DNA from: Candidatus Nanohaloarchaea archaeon
GTDB lineage: Archaea; Nanohalarchaeota; Nanosalinia; Nanosalinales; JAHENU01
Length of the DNA stretch: 5,331 nt
Assembly: GCA_018609855.1 (NCBI GenBank)
Contig: JAHENU010000051.1
Coordinates: 1-5,331 of the forward strand
Direction of reading: 5' to 3'
Part shown: positions 1-5,331 of the stretch, piece by piece
How the letters are laid out: each line of letters starts with the position of its first letter
Numbering within the stretch: position 1 is the first letter of the stretch
Notes under the pieces: generated by a model
Seen by the model: the letters and a program-made list of their open reading frames with translations, nothing else
Databases searched by the model: none
Told to the model about the DNA's origin: nothing
Position numbers and translations under genes: made by a program

Positions 1-1
1 A

Positions 2-871
2 TTTATTCAGAATGAACGGTCCGCCTCTATTCGAGAGCTCTATTATCAATTAAAACGGACGATTCCGGATGTGAACGAAAATACGTTTGAGGATCAAAGT
101 GAGTCTGACCCCTTAATTGTTGATATTGAAACAACTTTGGATGTATTGCGAGAACATCTACACCTTAATGCTGACCGCCGTGGAAGTTTATTTGGGCCTA
201 TCACTATCGAAGATCAAGGCGACACGATAGACTGCCTGCGATTGGGTAAATCAGGTTTGTCCATTCCCTCTATTGTAGATGATTTCAAATTTGTGGATCA
301 TAATGCAGACTATGTCCTTGTAGTGGAGACAGGTGCCATGGGAGATCGGCTTGTAGAGGAAAAATTCCATGTTGATAATAATGCCATCATTGTGTCAGCT
401 GGTGGCCAGCCTTCTCGGGGGGTCCGACGATTAACACGTTTATTGCATGATCAACTGGAATTGCCGGTCTATGTTTTCTGTGACGCTGATCCCTATGGAT
501 ATTACATTTATTCTGTATTAAAAGCAGGCTCTATGAACCTAGCCTTTGAATCAAAACGCTTGGCAACGCCATCAGCCAGACTAGTTGGTATGACTATGGA
601 AGATATTGATCAATATAATCTCCATGGTGTAACTGAACAACTAAAGGGCATTCCACCAAATAAAGCTGGCGGCCCAACCGAAGATTACAAGCGAACTCGT
701 GAATTAAAGTCCTATGCGTGGTTCCAACAAGATCGCTGGCAGAAACAATTGGACAAAATGGTCAATATGGGAGTGCGTATCGAACAGCAAGCCTTAGCTT
801 CAAAAAGTCTCCAGTTTGTGGCCCAGGATTATTTGCCGAAGAAAATTCAACAGGAAGATTTCTTGCCTTAG
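2..871 (+). CDS. top6A: DNA topoisomerase VI subunit A (partial, 5' end outside window)
   Basis: Catalytic subunit of the type IIB topoisomerase, a Spo11 homologue. With Top6B it makes ATP-dependent double-strand breaks to relax and decatenate DNA. The frame is open from base 2, so the GTG at 71 is an internal valine and not the start. Upstream of it the fragment reads SIRELYYQLK, the end of the 5Y-CAP winged-helix domain; the second tyrosine (codon 44-46) aligns with the catalytic Tyr of Top6A/Spo11. The Toprim domain follows: the acidic residue in LVVETGAMG (fragment residue 109) and the metal-binding DAD in YVFCDADPYGYY (residues 161 and 163). The family-typical KAGSMNLAFESKRLATPSA segment comes next. 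289 residues are visible; the family is usually about 360-370, so roughly 80-90 N-terminal residues are missing. The gene ends with TAG. In many archaea top6B lies just upstream, so it may lie beyond the left edge (inference). Confidence 0.95.
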   Translation, partial: FIQNERSASIRELYYQLKRTIPDVNENTFEDQSESDPLIVDIETTLDVLREHLHLNADRRGSLFGPITIEDQGDTIDCLRLGKSGLSIPSIVDDFKFVDHNADYVLVVETGAMGDRLVEEKFHVDNNAIIVSAGGQPSRGVRRLTRLLHDQLELPVYVFCDADPYGYYIYSVLKAGSMNLAFESKRLATPSARLVGMTMEDIDQYNLHGVTEQLKGIPPNKAGGPTEDYKRTRELKSYAWFQQDRWQKQLDKMVNMGVRIEQQALASKSLQFVAQDYLPKKIQQEDFLP

Positions 872-882
872 ATTTCAAAACG

Positions 883-890
883 TTTAAATC
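883..890 (+). promoter_or_regulatory. TATA-like box of the tRNA-Phe gene
   Basis: TTTAAATC starts 31 nt before the first base of the tRNA, the usual TATA-to-start spacing for archaeal genes with little or no leader. An A-rich stretch (CAAAACG) just upstream could serve as the BRE. The same octamer sits 30 nt before the preferred smc start in this window. The box lies inside the 42-nt gap after the top6A stop, so the tRNA probably has its own promoter. It has not been tested experimentally. Confidence 0.55.
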
Positions 891-913
891 TCTTCCCACA
901 AAAGAAGGATTAA

Positions 914-998
914 GGAGCCGTAGCTCAGTGGGAGAGCGCGAGACTGAAGACATTTGTTTGCTATCTCGTTGTCCTGGGTTCGAATCCCAGCGGCTCCA
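914..998 (+). tRNA. tRNA-Phe (GAA) with 13-nt intron
   Basis: The whole cloverleaf can be folded by eye. The acceptor stem GGAGCCG (914-920) pairs perfectly with CGGCTCC (991-997), followed by discriminator A at 998. The D stem is GCTC (923-926) with GAGC (934-937). The anticodon stem CGAGA (939-943) pairs only with TCTCG (964-968), so an intron must lie between. The mature loop is CUGAAGA with anticodon GAA at 946-948. The variable region is TTGTC. The T stem CTGGG (974-978) pairs with CCCAG (986-990) around loop TTCGAAT. After splicing the tRNA is 72 nt and closely resembles archaeal tRNA-Phe (UA at 8-9, CUGAAGA loop, UUGUC variable region, A73). CCA is not encoded and must be added by the CCA-adding enzyme. 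No clear run of five or more T follows the gene. Confidence 0.95.
950..962 (+). other. tRNA-Phe intron at canonical position 37/38
   Basis: The 13 nt ACATTTGTTTGCT fall between G37 (949) and A38 (963). A reading shifted by one base gives the same mature tRNA. A relaxed bulge-helix-bulge can be drawn. The central helix is CUGA (944-947) with UUUG (957-960), containing one G-U and one U-U. The first 3-nt bulge is A36-G37-A950, cut after its second base. The second is C961-U962-A963, also cut after its second base. Only C951-G956 is left to close the intron loop. Both predicted cuts fall exactly at 37/38, as expected for the archaeal splicing endonuclease. Confidence 0.85.
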
Positions 999-1006
999 AC
1001 GCTCAG

Positions 1007-1510
1007 TTATTCTTCTGTAATGTTGTTGTCGACGTGCATCTTAAATTCTTCTGCCGTGTCAAGCCCAAAGTAGCGGAGAAATTCATCAGTTACATGCAAC
1101 TGTTTTGAGTTTCCTTTTTTCTGCGAAGTCACAAACCCTCGCCGTTCCAATTCCTTGACATGTTCATAGGCCCGATTGCCGCGAATGTCGATGACTCGTT
1201 TTTGCGGAATCGGATGTTCGTATGCAACTAGCGACAATGTGCGTAATGTACCAGTAGACATATCTTGGTGCGGAGCCAGGTGTGCTACCTCTTCCACTAA
1301 TTCACGCTTAACCGTCAACTCATATTTGCCATTCACTTCCCGTATTGTTAGACCGCGATGCTCCTGAGCCAATTCTTCCTCCAACTGCTCAGCCAAAGAA
1401 CGTACGTAACCTTTGGAACCAACACCAAGTATGTGTGATAAAGTATCAACACTTACTGGCTCTGGTGATAAAAATAAAGCTGCTTCCAGTCTCGCCAATT
1501 TCTCATTCAT
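1007..1510 (-). CDS. scpB: Segregation and condensation protein B (ScpB)
   Basis: Winged-helix subunit of the Smc-ScpAB condensin. ScpB dimers bind the central part of the kleisin ScpA and help chromosomes compact and separate. From the ATG at 1508-1510 the protein has 167 residues, within the usual 160-200. The first winged helix opens with KLARLEAALFLSPEPVSVDTL, matching the family's LEALLF.sgEPVs pattern. The second contains TLRTLSLVAYEHPIPQKRV and DIRGN, matching LeTLAiiAYkQPItraei and eIRG. It ends with the conserved TDEFLRYFGLD. In-frame GTG (1517-1519) and ATG (1514-1516) codons would add two or three residues. I prefer 1510 because GTGAT, a match to the archaeal anti-Shine-Dalgarno, lies 4 nt upstream and the protein then begins near the conserved block. 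The start overlaps the end of scpA by 8 nt (ATGAATGA), implying translational coupling. The acidic tail ends 8 nt from the convergent tRNA. Confidence 0.93.
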   Translation of the reverse strand: MNEKLARLEAALFLSPEPVSVDTLSHILGVGSKGYVRSLAEQLEEELAQEHRGLTIREVNGKYELTVKRELVEEVAHLAPHQDMSTGTLRTLSLVAYEHPIPQKRVIDIRGNRAYEHVKELERRGFVTSQKKGNSKQLHVTDEFLRYFGLDTAEEFKMHVDNNITEE

Positions 1511-2282
1511 CTTCATCACGCTTTTCTTTCTCTAATAGTCGGACGATCAAATCGCCAAGGAATTCCTCCTGAACACATCGTACTTTCTCATCTCCTTCCA
1601 AATGCAACAGATGCACAAATTTTTCAACCTTTTCTCTGACATCTTCACGCTCCAAAATGTCTTCAAATCGCACATTGTTATCCTGGCCAACGCGTCGCCG
1701 TAAAATAGTAAACAAACGTTGCATACGCTGTTCTATATCTTCTTCAGAAATGGTAACTGGCACTTGCGACCGCTGTTGCTGGCGTTCCTGGCGGTAAGTA
1801 TGAAGCACATACGTCCGTTGTAAAGCGGCGTACAGGTCATCTATAGTAACACGAGAAGTTGGCATACGTCTAATCGGCAAAGACAGTGCCGGGATATGGG
1901 TTTCATCTGCAACTTCGACAGCATCTTCTCCCGATAATGCCATATCATCAGCAGCAAAAGCCAGGTCTTCTTCCACAGATGCCGCTACATCTTCTCTCTC
2001 ATCGCTGTTGTCACCAAGCCACAGTTGAGTTTTCATATTAAGGATGACTGCACTTGCTACCACCATGTGCGCTGGAGTGGTTAAATTGCGCTTGTCAAAC
2101 GCCTCCAACAATTGGGTACACCGGCGAGCCAACACACAAATATCAATATCTAACGGATCCATGTCCTGAGTCAAGACATGGAGTAATTCGTCATGCTGGC
2201 GAGCGGCCATAATCTGCTCTATGACATAGTCTTGTGGATCCTGTGATAACTGCGTTTCCTGGTAGGATGTATCTATTTCCAT
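1503..2282 (-). CDS. scpA: Segregation and condensation protein A (ScpA, kleisin)
   Basis: Kleisin subunit, 259 residues, that bridges the two heads of the SMC dimer and recruits ScpB. The N-terminal domain (about 15-90) carries the signature DPLDIDI at residues 42-48 and the helix VVASAVILNMKTQLWL, equivalent to the family's mAatLleiKSr.LL; this part contacts the SMC neck. A strongly acidic linker follows (about 91-128). Then comes the conserved core IPALSLPIRR with VTIDDLYAAL at about 130-154, a Q/R-rich stretch (164-173), and a C-terminal winged helix (about 185-259) with EFLGDLIVRLLE, which binds the cap of the SMC head. The length fits the family. The gene lies 55 nt after smc and overlaps scpB. 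A good ribosome site precedes the ATG and I see no convincing TATA box in the gap, so it is probably translated from the smc transcript. Confidence 0.93.
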   Translation of the reverse strand: MEIDTSYQETQLSQDPQDYVIEQIMAARQHDELLHVLTQDMDPLDIDICVLARRCTQLLEAFDKRNLTTPAHMVVASAVILNMKTQLWLGDNSDEREDVAASVEEDLAFAADDMALSGEDAVEVADETHIPALSLPIRRMPTSRVTIDDLYAALQRTYVLHTYRQERQQQRSQVPVTISEEDIEQRMQRLFTILRRRVGQDNNVRFEDILEREDVREKVEKFVHLLHLEGDEKVRCVQEEFLGDLIVRLLEKEKRDEDE

Positions 2283-2288
2283 CGTATA

Positions 2289-2293
2289 TCTCC
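2289..2293 (-). promoter_or_regulatory. Ribosome binding site of scpA
   Basis: GGAGA on the minus strand is followed by 6 nt and then the scpA ATG (2280-2282). It matches the archaeal anti-Shine-Dalgarno and supports this start. It also contrasts with smc, whose preferred start lacks an obvious site at this distance. The rest of the 2283-2337 gap holds nothing I can name beyond a weak ATAAAA at 2314-2319, which is too far out to be a persuasive promoter. Confidence 0.6.
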
Positions 2294-2337
2294 ATATGCT
2301 CTCATTTCTTCTGTTTTATGGGTAAAGGGCCAAATGG

Positions 2338-4851
2338 TTAGTGTTCTGTTAGATCGATAGCTCGAATTTGAGAAGCGCCATCGACTAATGACACGCCATA
2401 AATCCGATGAGCATGTCTGATCGTTTCCTGATTATGTGATATTAACAACACTTGTGCTTGCTCTGCATAAGCGTTTAACAAATATGCTACTTTCTGCGCA
2501 TTTTCATTATCCAGCTGTGCGTCAATTTCGTCCATTACATAAAAAGGGGAAGGTTCCAGCTCTTGTAGCGCCATAACAAATGCCAATGCAGTCAAGGTTT
2601 TTTCACCACCGCTTAATGAATCTATAGTGGCCACTTGTGTATGTGGGGGCTGTGCTGAAATAACTAAACCAGACTGCAAATCGTCACTATTTTCTAAATG
2701 CAATGCAGCCTCTCCGCCCCCGAAGAGCCGCTGGAAAATCGTGTGGAAATGATCAGAGACTGTTTGCAAGGTAGAGAAAAACACCTCCGTCTTTTTTTCC
2801 TCAATGTCGGCAATCAACTGCTCAATTTCTTCCTTTTCTTGGGTAATTGTCTCTACTTTCTGCTGAGCATCCGCATATGCTTGCTGATATGTTGCATACT
2901 CCTCAATAGCGCGCATATTGACAGGGCCAGTTGCATTCAATTGTTTAATGGTCCTATTGCGTTTTTGTTGTAATTCCTCTACAGACATATCTAAGTACTG
3001 TGTATGATCTGAAGTGTTATCTGCTGGATCGTCCTGTTGCTGAACCTGTTCCAACTCGTTGATGAAGTGTGAAATAGAGCTCTCCAATTGTTGCAGCTGT
3101 GTACGCAATTGGGAAACCTGCGAATAGTTATCTGCACGTTGCTGACGTAATTCATCTAATTCCTTAGTCAATGCCTTTCTCTTTTCCCAGAGCGAATGTG
3201 AAGACTGCTCTTCCTGTTCCTGTTGGTGAGATTTACGTTCTAATTCAGTCTGCAACTCTTCAATTTCATCTTGTACTGAGTCCATTTCTTGGCGTAATTC
3301 AGCAATGTGTGCTTCTTTCTCTCGCACCTTTTCCTGTGCACCATAGCCACCGGAGCGACGACGTTTTTGTACACCTCCTGTCATGACACCGCCTTTACTG
3401 ACAAAATCACCATCTAATGTAACAGCGGCAATGCCATCGACATCTTTCACTGCCTCAAGATTTTCTGCCACTAATGTATCATGTAACACAAAGGAAAAGG
3501 CAGATGAATACGCAGTGTCATAGTTAATCAGATTAACTGCATAATCAATAATGCCGGGCTGCTGTAACGTTTCCTGTGCTTTCTGGCTCGGTCGACGGCT
3601 CTGTAATTTATCCAATGGCAAGACAGTGATACGGCCGGCACCTTGCTGTTTTACGTGTTGAATGCAACGGGTCGCCACAGAGCGATCAGACACAACAAGC
3701 GATTGCATGTGTTTGCCTGCAGCAGTTTCAATAGCCGTTGCAAACCTATCAGGCACATTCATCAAATCCTGTAAGCGGCCATAGATTCCATCCTCTTGTA
3801 ACTGTAAGGCAGCATTGACCGCCTTTGGAGCATTATCACGCCGCTGTTGCATCTGCTGTAATTCTTCTATAGACTGATTCAGCGTATGAATTTCTCGCTC
3901 TTTCATCTTCATTTCATCACGTTTCCTGGCAATGGCGCTTTTCAGTTGCTCTATATCTTTCACAAGATTTGAGCCTTGTTCAGCTGCAATTGACTTATCT
4001 AATTCCTCAATCTCTTGCTCCTTCTCCTCTAGTGAATCGTCCTCTGTACTCAAATTACCAGAAAGTTCATCATATTCCTGTTTCGTCTTTTCATATTTCT
4101 CGCGTGCTTTATTCAACTGTTCCTGCAAATATTGTTCTCTTACTTTAACTATGGCCTTATCTAATGCGTCTCGTGTTGACTCTAACTTCTTATACTTCTC
4201 AGCTGTTTCCTTTTCTTTCTTAAGCTTCTCCAAATGCTGGCTACGTTCCTCAAGAATAATCTCCTGTTCTTTCAACTTTTCTTCGACTTCACTGAGTTCC
4301 TGAAACGCCACCTGCTTCTTTTGTTCATATTCTGTAATGCCGGCAAGGTCATCAATTAACCCGCGCCGTTCTGTTGGGCTTTTGCGTACGATGTTTGTCA
4401 CTTCTTCCTGCTTAATAATGTGTGGTCCTGTTGGATCAATTCCCGCCAGTTCTAAAATACGGTCAATGACTTGGCGTTTGCAGTTGGCACCCATACACTT
4501 ATAGGTAGCCGAAGACGGGGTGATTTTGCGACTGATAGTTACTTCCGCTGCAGGCGAATAGCCAAACTCTTCAAATGCTGGCTGTAGGGCGCCATCGCGA
4601 TTGTCCAAATGCAAGGTGACCATGGCTGCATCCTTACTCGTCTGTGAACTGGCATGGATTAAATGATGCATATTGCCTGCTCGCATATGGGAAGAACGTT
4701 GTCCCATCACAAACTCTAATGCTTCAATAATATTTGACTTGCCACTGCCATTTTCCCCCACTACAGCAGTCATACCACCATACAGCGGAATGGCTGTTTT
4801 GCGGGAGAATGATTTAAACCCATCAACTACTAGTTTCGTAACACGCGGCAT
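2338..4851 (-). CDS. smc: Chromosome segregation SMC ATPase, short-armed
   Basis: Core ATPase of condensin; a dimer entraps or extrudes DNA with ScpAB. Numbered from this start (837 residues). N-terminal head: VTKLVVDGFKSF at 4-15, Walker A GENGSGKS at 32-39, Q-loop region IIKQEEV near 145-151, then SPTERRGLIDDLAGITEYEQKK. First coiled coil about 180-340. Hinge about 350-495, with GAGRITVLPLDKL and the diagnostic SKGGVMTGG. Second coiled coil about 505-690, including the joint motif GPVNMRAIEEY (642-652). C-terminal head: ABC signature LSGGEKT at 746-752, Walker B FYVMDEID at 770-777, switch histidine in LISHNQ at about 803-808. All ATPase motifs are intact, so it should be active. Prokaryotic SMC is usually about 1150-1200 residues; the loss is in the arms only. 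An upstream in-frame ATG at 4915-4917 would add 22 residues and overlap aspS by 14 nt. I reject it because homology begins at MPRVTKLVVDGF and a TATA-like box lies between the two starts. Confidence 0.95.
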   Translation of the reverse strand: MPRVTKLVVDGFKSFSRKTAIPLYGGMTAVVGENGSGKSNIIEALEFVMGQRSSHMRAGNMHHLIHASSQTSKDAAMVTLHLDNRDGALQPAFEEFGYSPAAEVTISRKITPSSATYKCMGANCKRQVIDRILELAGIDPTGPHIIKQEEVTNIVRKSPTERRGLIDDLAGITEYEQKKQVAFQELSEVEEKLKEQEIILEERSQHLEKLKKEKETAEKYKKLESTRDALDKAIVKVREQYLQEQLNKAREKYEKTKQEYDELSGNLSTEDDSLEEKEQEIEELDKSIAAEQGSNLVKDIEQLKSAIARKRDEMKMKEREIHTLNQSIEELQQMQQRRDNAPKAVNAALQLQEDGIYGRLQDLMNVPDRFATAIETAAGKHMQSLVVSDRSVATRCIQHVKQQGAGRITVLPLDKLQSRRPSQKAQETLQQPGIIDYAVNLINYDTAYSSAFSFVLHDTLVAENLEAVKDVDGIAAVTLDGDFVSKGGVMTGGVQKRRRSGGYGAQEKVREKEAHIAELRQEMDSVQDEIEELQTELERKSHQQEQEEQSSHSLWEKRKALTKELDELRQQRADNYSQVSQLRTQLQQLESSISHFINELEQVQQQDDPADNTSDHTQYLDMSVEELQQKRNRTIKQLNATGPVNMRAIEEYATYQQAYADAQQKVETITQEKEEIEQLIADIEEKKTEVFFSTLQTVSDHFHTIFQRLFGGGEAALHLENSDDLQSGLVISAQPPHTQVATIDSLSGGEKTLTALAFVMALQELEPSPFYVMDEIDAQLDNENAQKVAYLLNAYAEQAQVLLISHNQETIRHAHRIYGVSLVDGASQIRAIDLTEH

Positions 4852-4873
4852 GCTACCATTACGGCACCGCTCG

Positions 4874-4881
4874 GATTTAAA
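4874..4881 (-). promoter_or_regulatory. TATA-like box of smc (start-deciding)
   Basis: TTTAAATC on the minus strand begins 30 nt before the ATG at 4849-4851. This is the same octamer, at the same spacing within 1 nt, as the box before the tRNA gene. Transcription would then begin at or very near the ATG, giving a leaderless or almost leaderless smc-scpA-scpB mRNA. The box lies in the 52-nt aspS-smc gap. AT-rich octamers arise by chance, so the call rests on the paired spacing and on the protein alignment. Confidence 0.5.
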
Positions 4882-4903
4882 AGCTCGGTCTTCTTCGTGC
4901 GCA

Positions 4904-5331
4904 TCATGTGTCGGCATCTGAAGAGCGGATACCTAGTTCATCTAATTGCCACTGTGCCACGTATGACGGTGCGCCGGTGAGTATATCCCGTGCCTTTTTA
5001 TCCTTGGGGAAGGCTACAGTTTCTCGAATCGAATCTGTGCCGAGAATACCCATCAAAAGGCGTTCTATACCGGGCGCTATACCGCCATGCGGAGGAACAC
5101 CGTAGCGAAAGGCTTCTAACAAGTGGGAAAATTCGTATTTTTGTTGTTCAGAGAATCCAATAAGTTCAAAGATTTTGTTCTGAATGGAAGCGTCGTGAAT
5201 ACGCAGACTCCCGCCACCAACCTCAAGGCCATTCAATACTAGATCCATTTGGGTGGAGCGCACAGAAGTTGGATCTGTGTCCAACAACGGAATGTCTTCT
5301 GATCGTGGCATAGTAAACATATGATGCGACG
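4904..5331 (-). CDS. aspS: Aspartyl-tRNA synthetase, bacterial type (partial, C-terminal end)
   Basis: Class II synthetase that charges tRNA-Asp with aspartate (or both tRNA-Asp and tRNA-Asn if non-discriminating). The frame is open to the right edge and reads SHHMFTMPR, matching the bacterial HHPFTMP block, so the ATG at 5318-5320 is internal. About 142 codons are visible. They include LNGLEVGGGSLRIHD, a helix IQNKIFELIGFS, and motif 3 PPHGGIAPGIERL, whose arginine (codon 5060-5062) binds ATP. The tail AFPKDKKARDILTGAPS followed by QLDELGI is typical of the bacterial AspRS (about 590 residues). Archaeal and eukaryotic AspRS end soon after a block like ILFPRD.. and lack this tail. The residues that decide tRNA specificity are outside the window. 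The gene stops with TGA 52 nt before the preferred smc start and may read through into the condensin genes. Confidence 0.93.
   Translation of the reverse strand, partial: SHHMFTMPRSEDIPLLDTDPTSVRSTQMDLVLNGLEVGGGSLRIHDASIQNKIFELIGFSEQQKYEFSHLLEAFRYGVPPHGGIAPGIERLLMGILGTDSIRETVAFPKDKKARDILTGAPSYVAQWQLDELGIRSSDADT

Noticed and set aside
71..871. GTG at 71 as the start of the topoisomerase gene
   Set aside because: The same frame is open to base 2 and encodes the conserved SIRELYY catalytic motif upstream, so the gene is cut by the window edge.
871..890. Imperfect hairpin GATTT...AAATC over the top6A stop, as a possible terminator
   Set aside because: It is AT-rich with a mismatch and no following T-run, and it overlaps the TATA-like box; likely chance in AT-rich sequence.
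718..1020. Open frame covering the end of top6A and the tRNA
   Set aside because: It lies in another frame of top6A and runs through the tRNA; no conserved motif.
2698..2973. Leucine/phenylalanine-rich open frame on the plus strand, resembling a membrane protein
   Set aside because: It is the complement of the second SMC arm and joint; the hydrophobic look is a by-product of antisense reading.
3932..4303. 123-codon open frame on the plus strand
   Set aside because: It is antisense to the first SMC coiled coil; its Ser/Phe/Leu-rich product is the expected shadow of Glu/Lys/Gln-rich codons.
4852..4917. 22-residue N-terminal extension of SMC
   Set aside because: It has no resemblance to SMC, overlaps the aspS end, and spans the likely TATA box.
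1..5331. CRISPR arrays, insertion sequences, tandem repeats, attachment sites
   Set aside because: Looked for by eye on both strands. None found; no transposase or integrase frame, and the tRNA 3' end is not repeated in the window.

Overview
The window looks like part of an archaeal chromosome. The evidence is a DNA topoisomerase VI A subunit (Spo11-like), a tRNA-Phe gene with a small intron after anticodon position 37 and no encoded CCA, and TATA-like promoter octamers about 30 nt upstream of two gene starts. One gene breaks this pattern: the aspartyl-tRNA synthetase fragment at the right edge is of the bacterial type. I cannot place the organism more precisely. Intermediate GC, an acidic ScpA linker, a short SMC and a bacterial-type AspRS together make me suspect a DPANN or otherwise divergent euryarchaeal lineage, but this is a weak inference.

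Layout: the plus strand carries the 3' part of top6A (cut by the left edge), then a 42-nt spacer with a TATA-like box, then intron-containing tRNA-Phe(GAA). Facing these on the minus strand, read from the right edge, are the 3' end of aspS (cut by the right edge), smc, scpA and scpB. The two sets converge: only 8 nt separate the tRNA 3' end from the scpB stop. There is no gene-free stretch over 300 nt. The gaps are aspS-smc (52 nt), smc-scpA (54-55 nt) and scpA/scpB (overlapping).

Function: smc, scpA and scpB encode the whole prokaryotic condensin, with the SMC ATPase, the kleisin ScpA and the winged-helix partner ScpB, all apparently in one transcription unit. Topo VI next door handles supercoils and decatenation, so most of the window concerns chromosome topology and segregation. 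The tRNA and AspRS serve translation and look unrelated.

The points most worth a second look are: (1) an SMC of about 837 residues that keeps complete heads and hinge but has both coiled-coil arms roughly halved; (2) a 13-nt intron in tRNA-Phe; (3) a bacterial-type AspRS in an archaeal setting; (4) an smc start that should be moved 22 codons downstream and may be leaderless.
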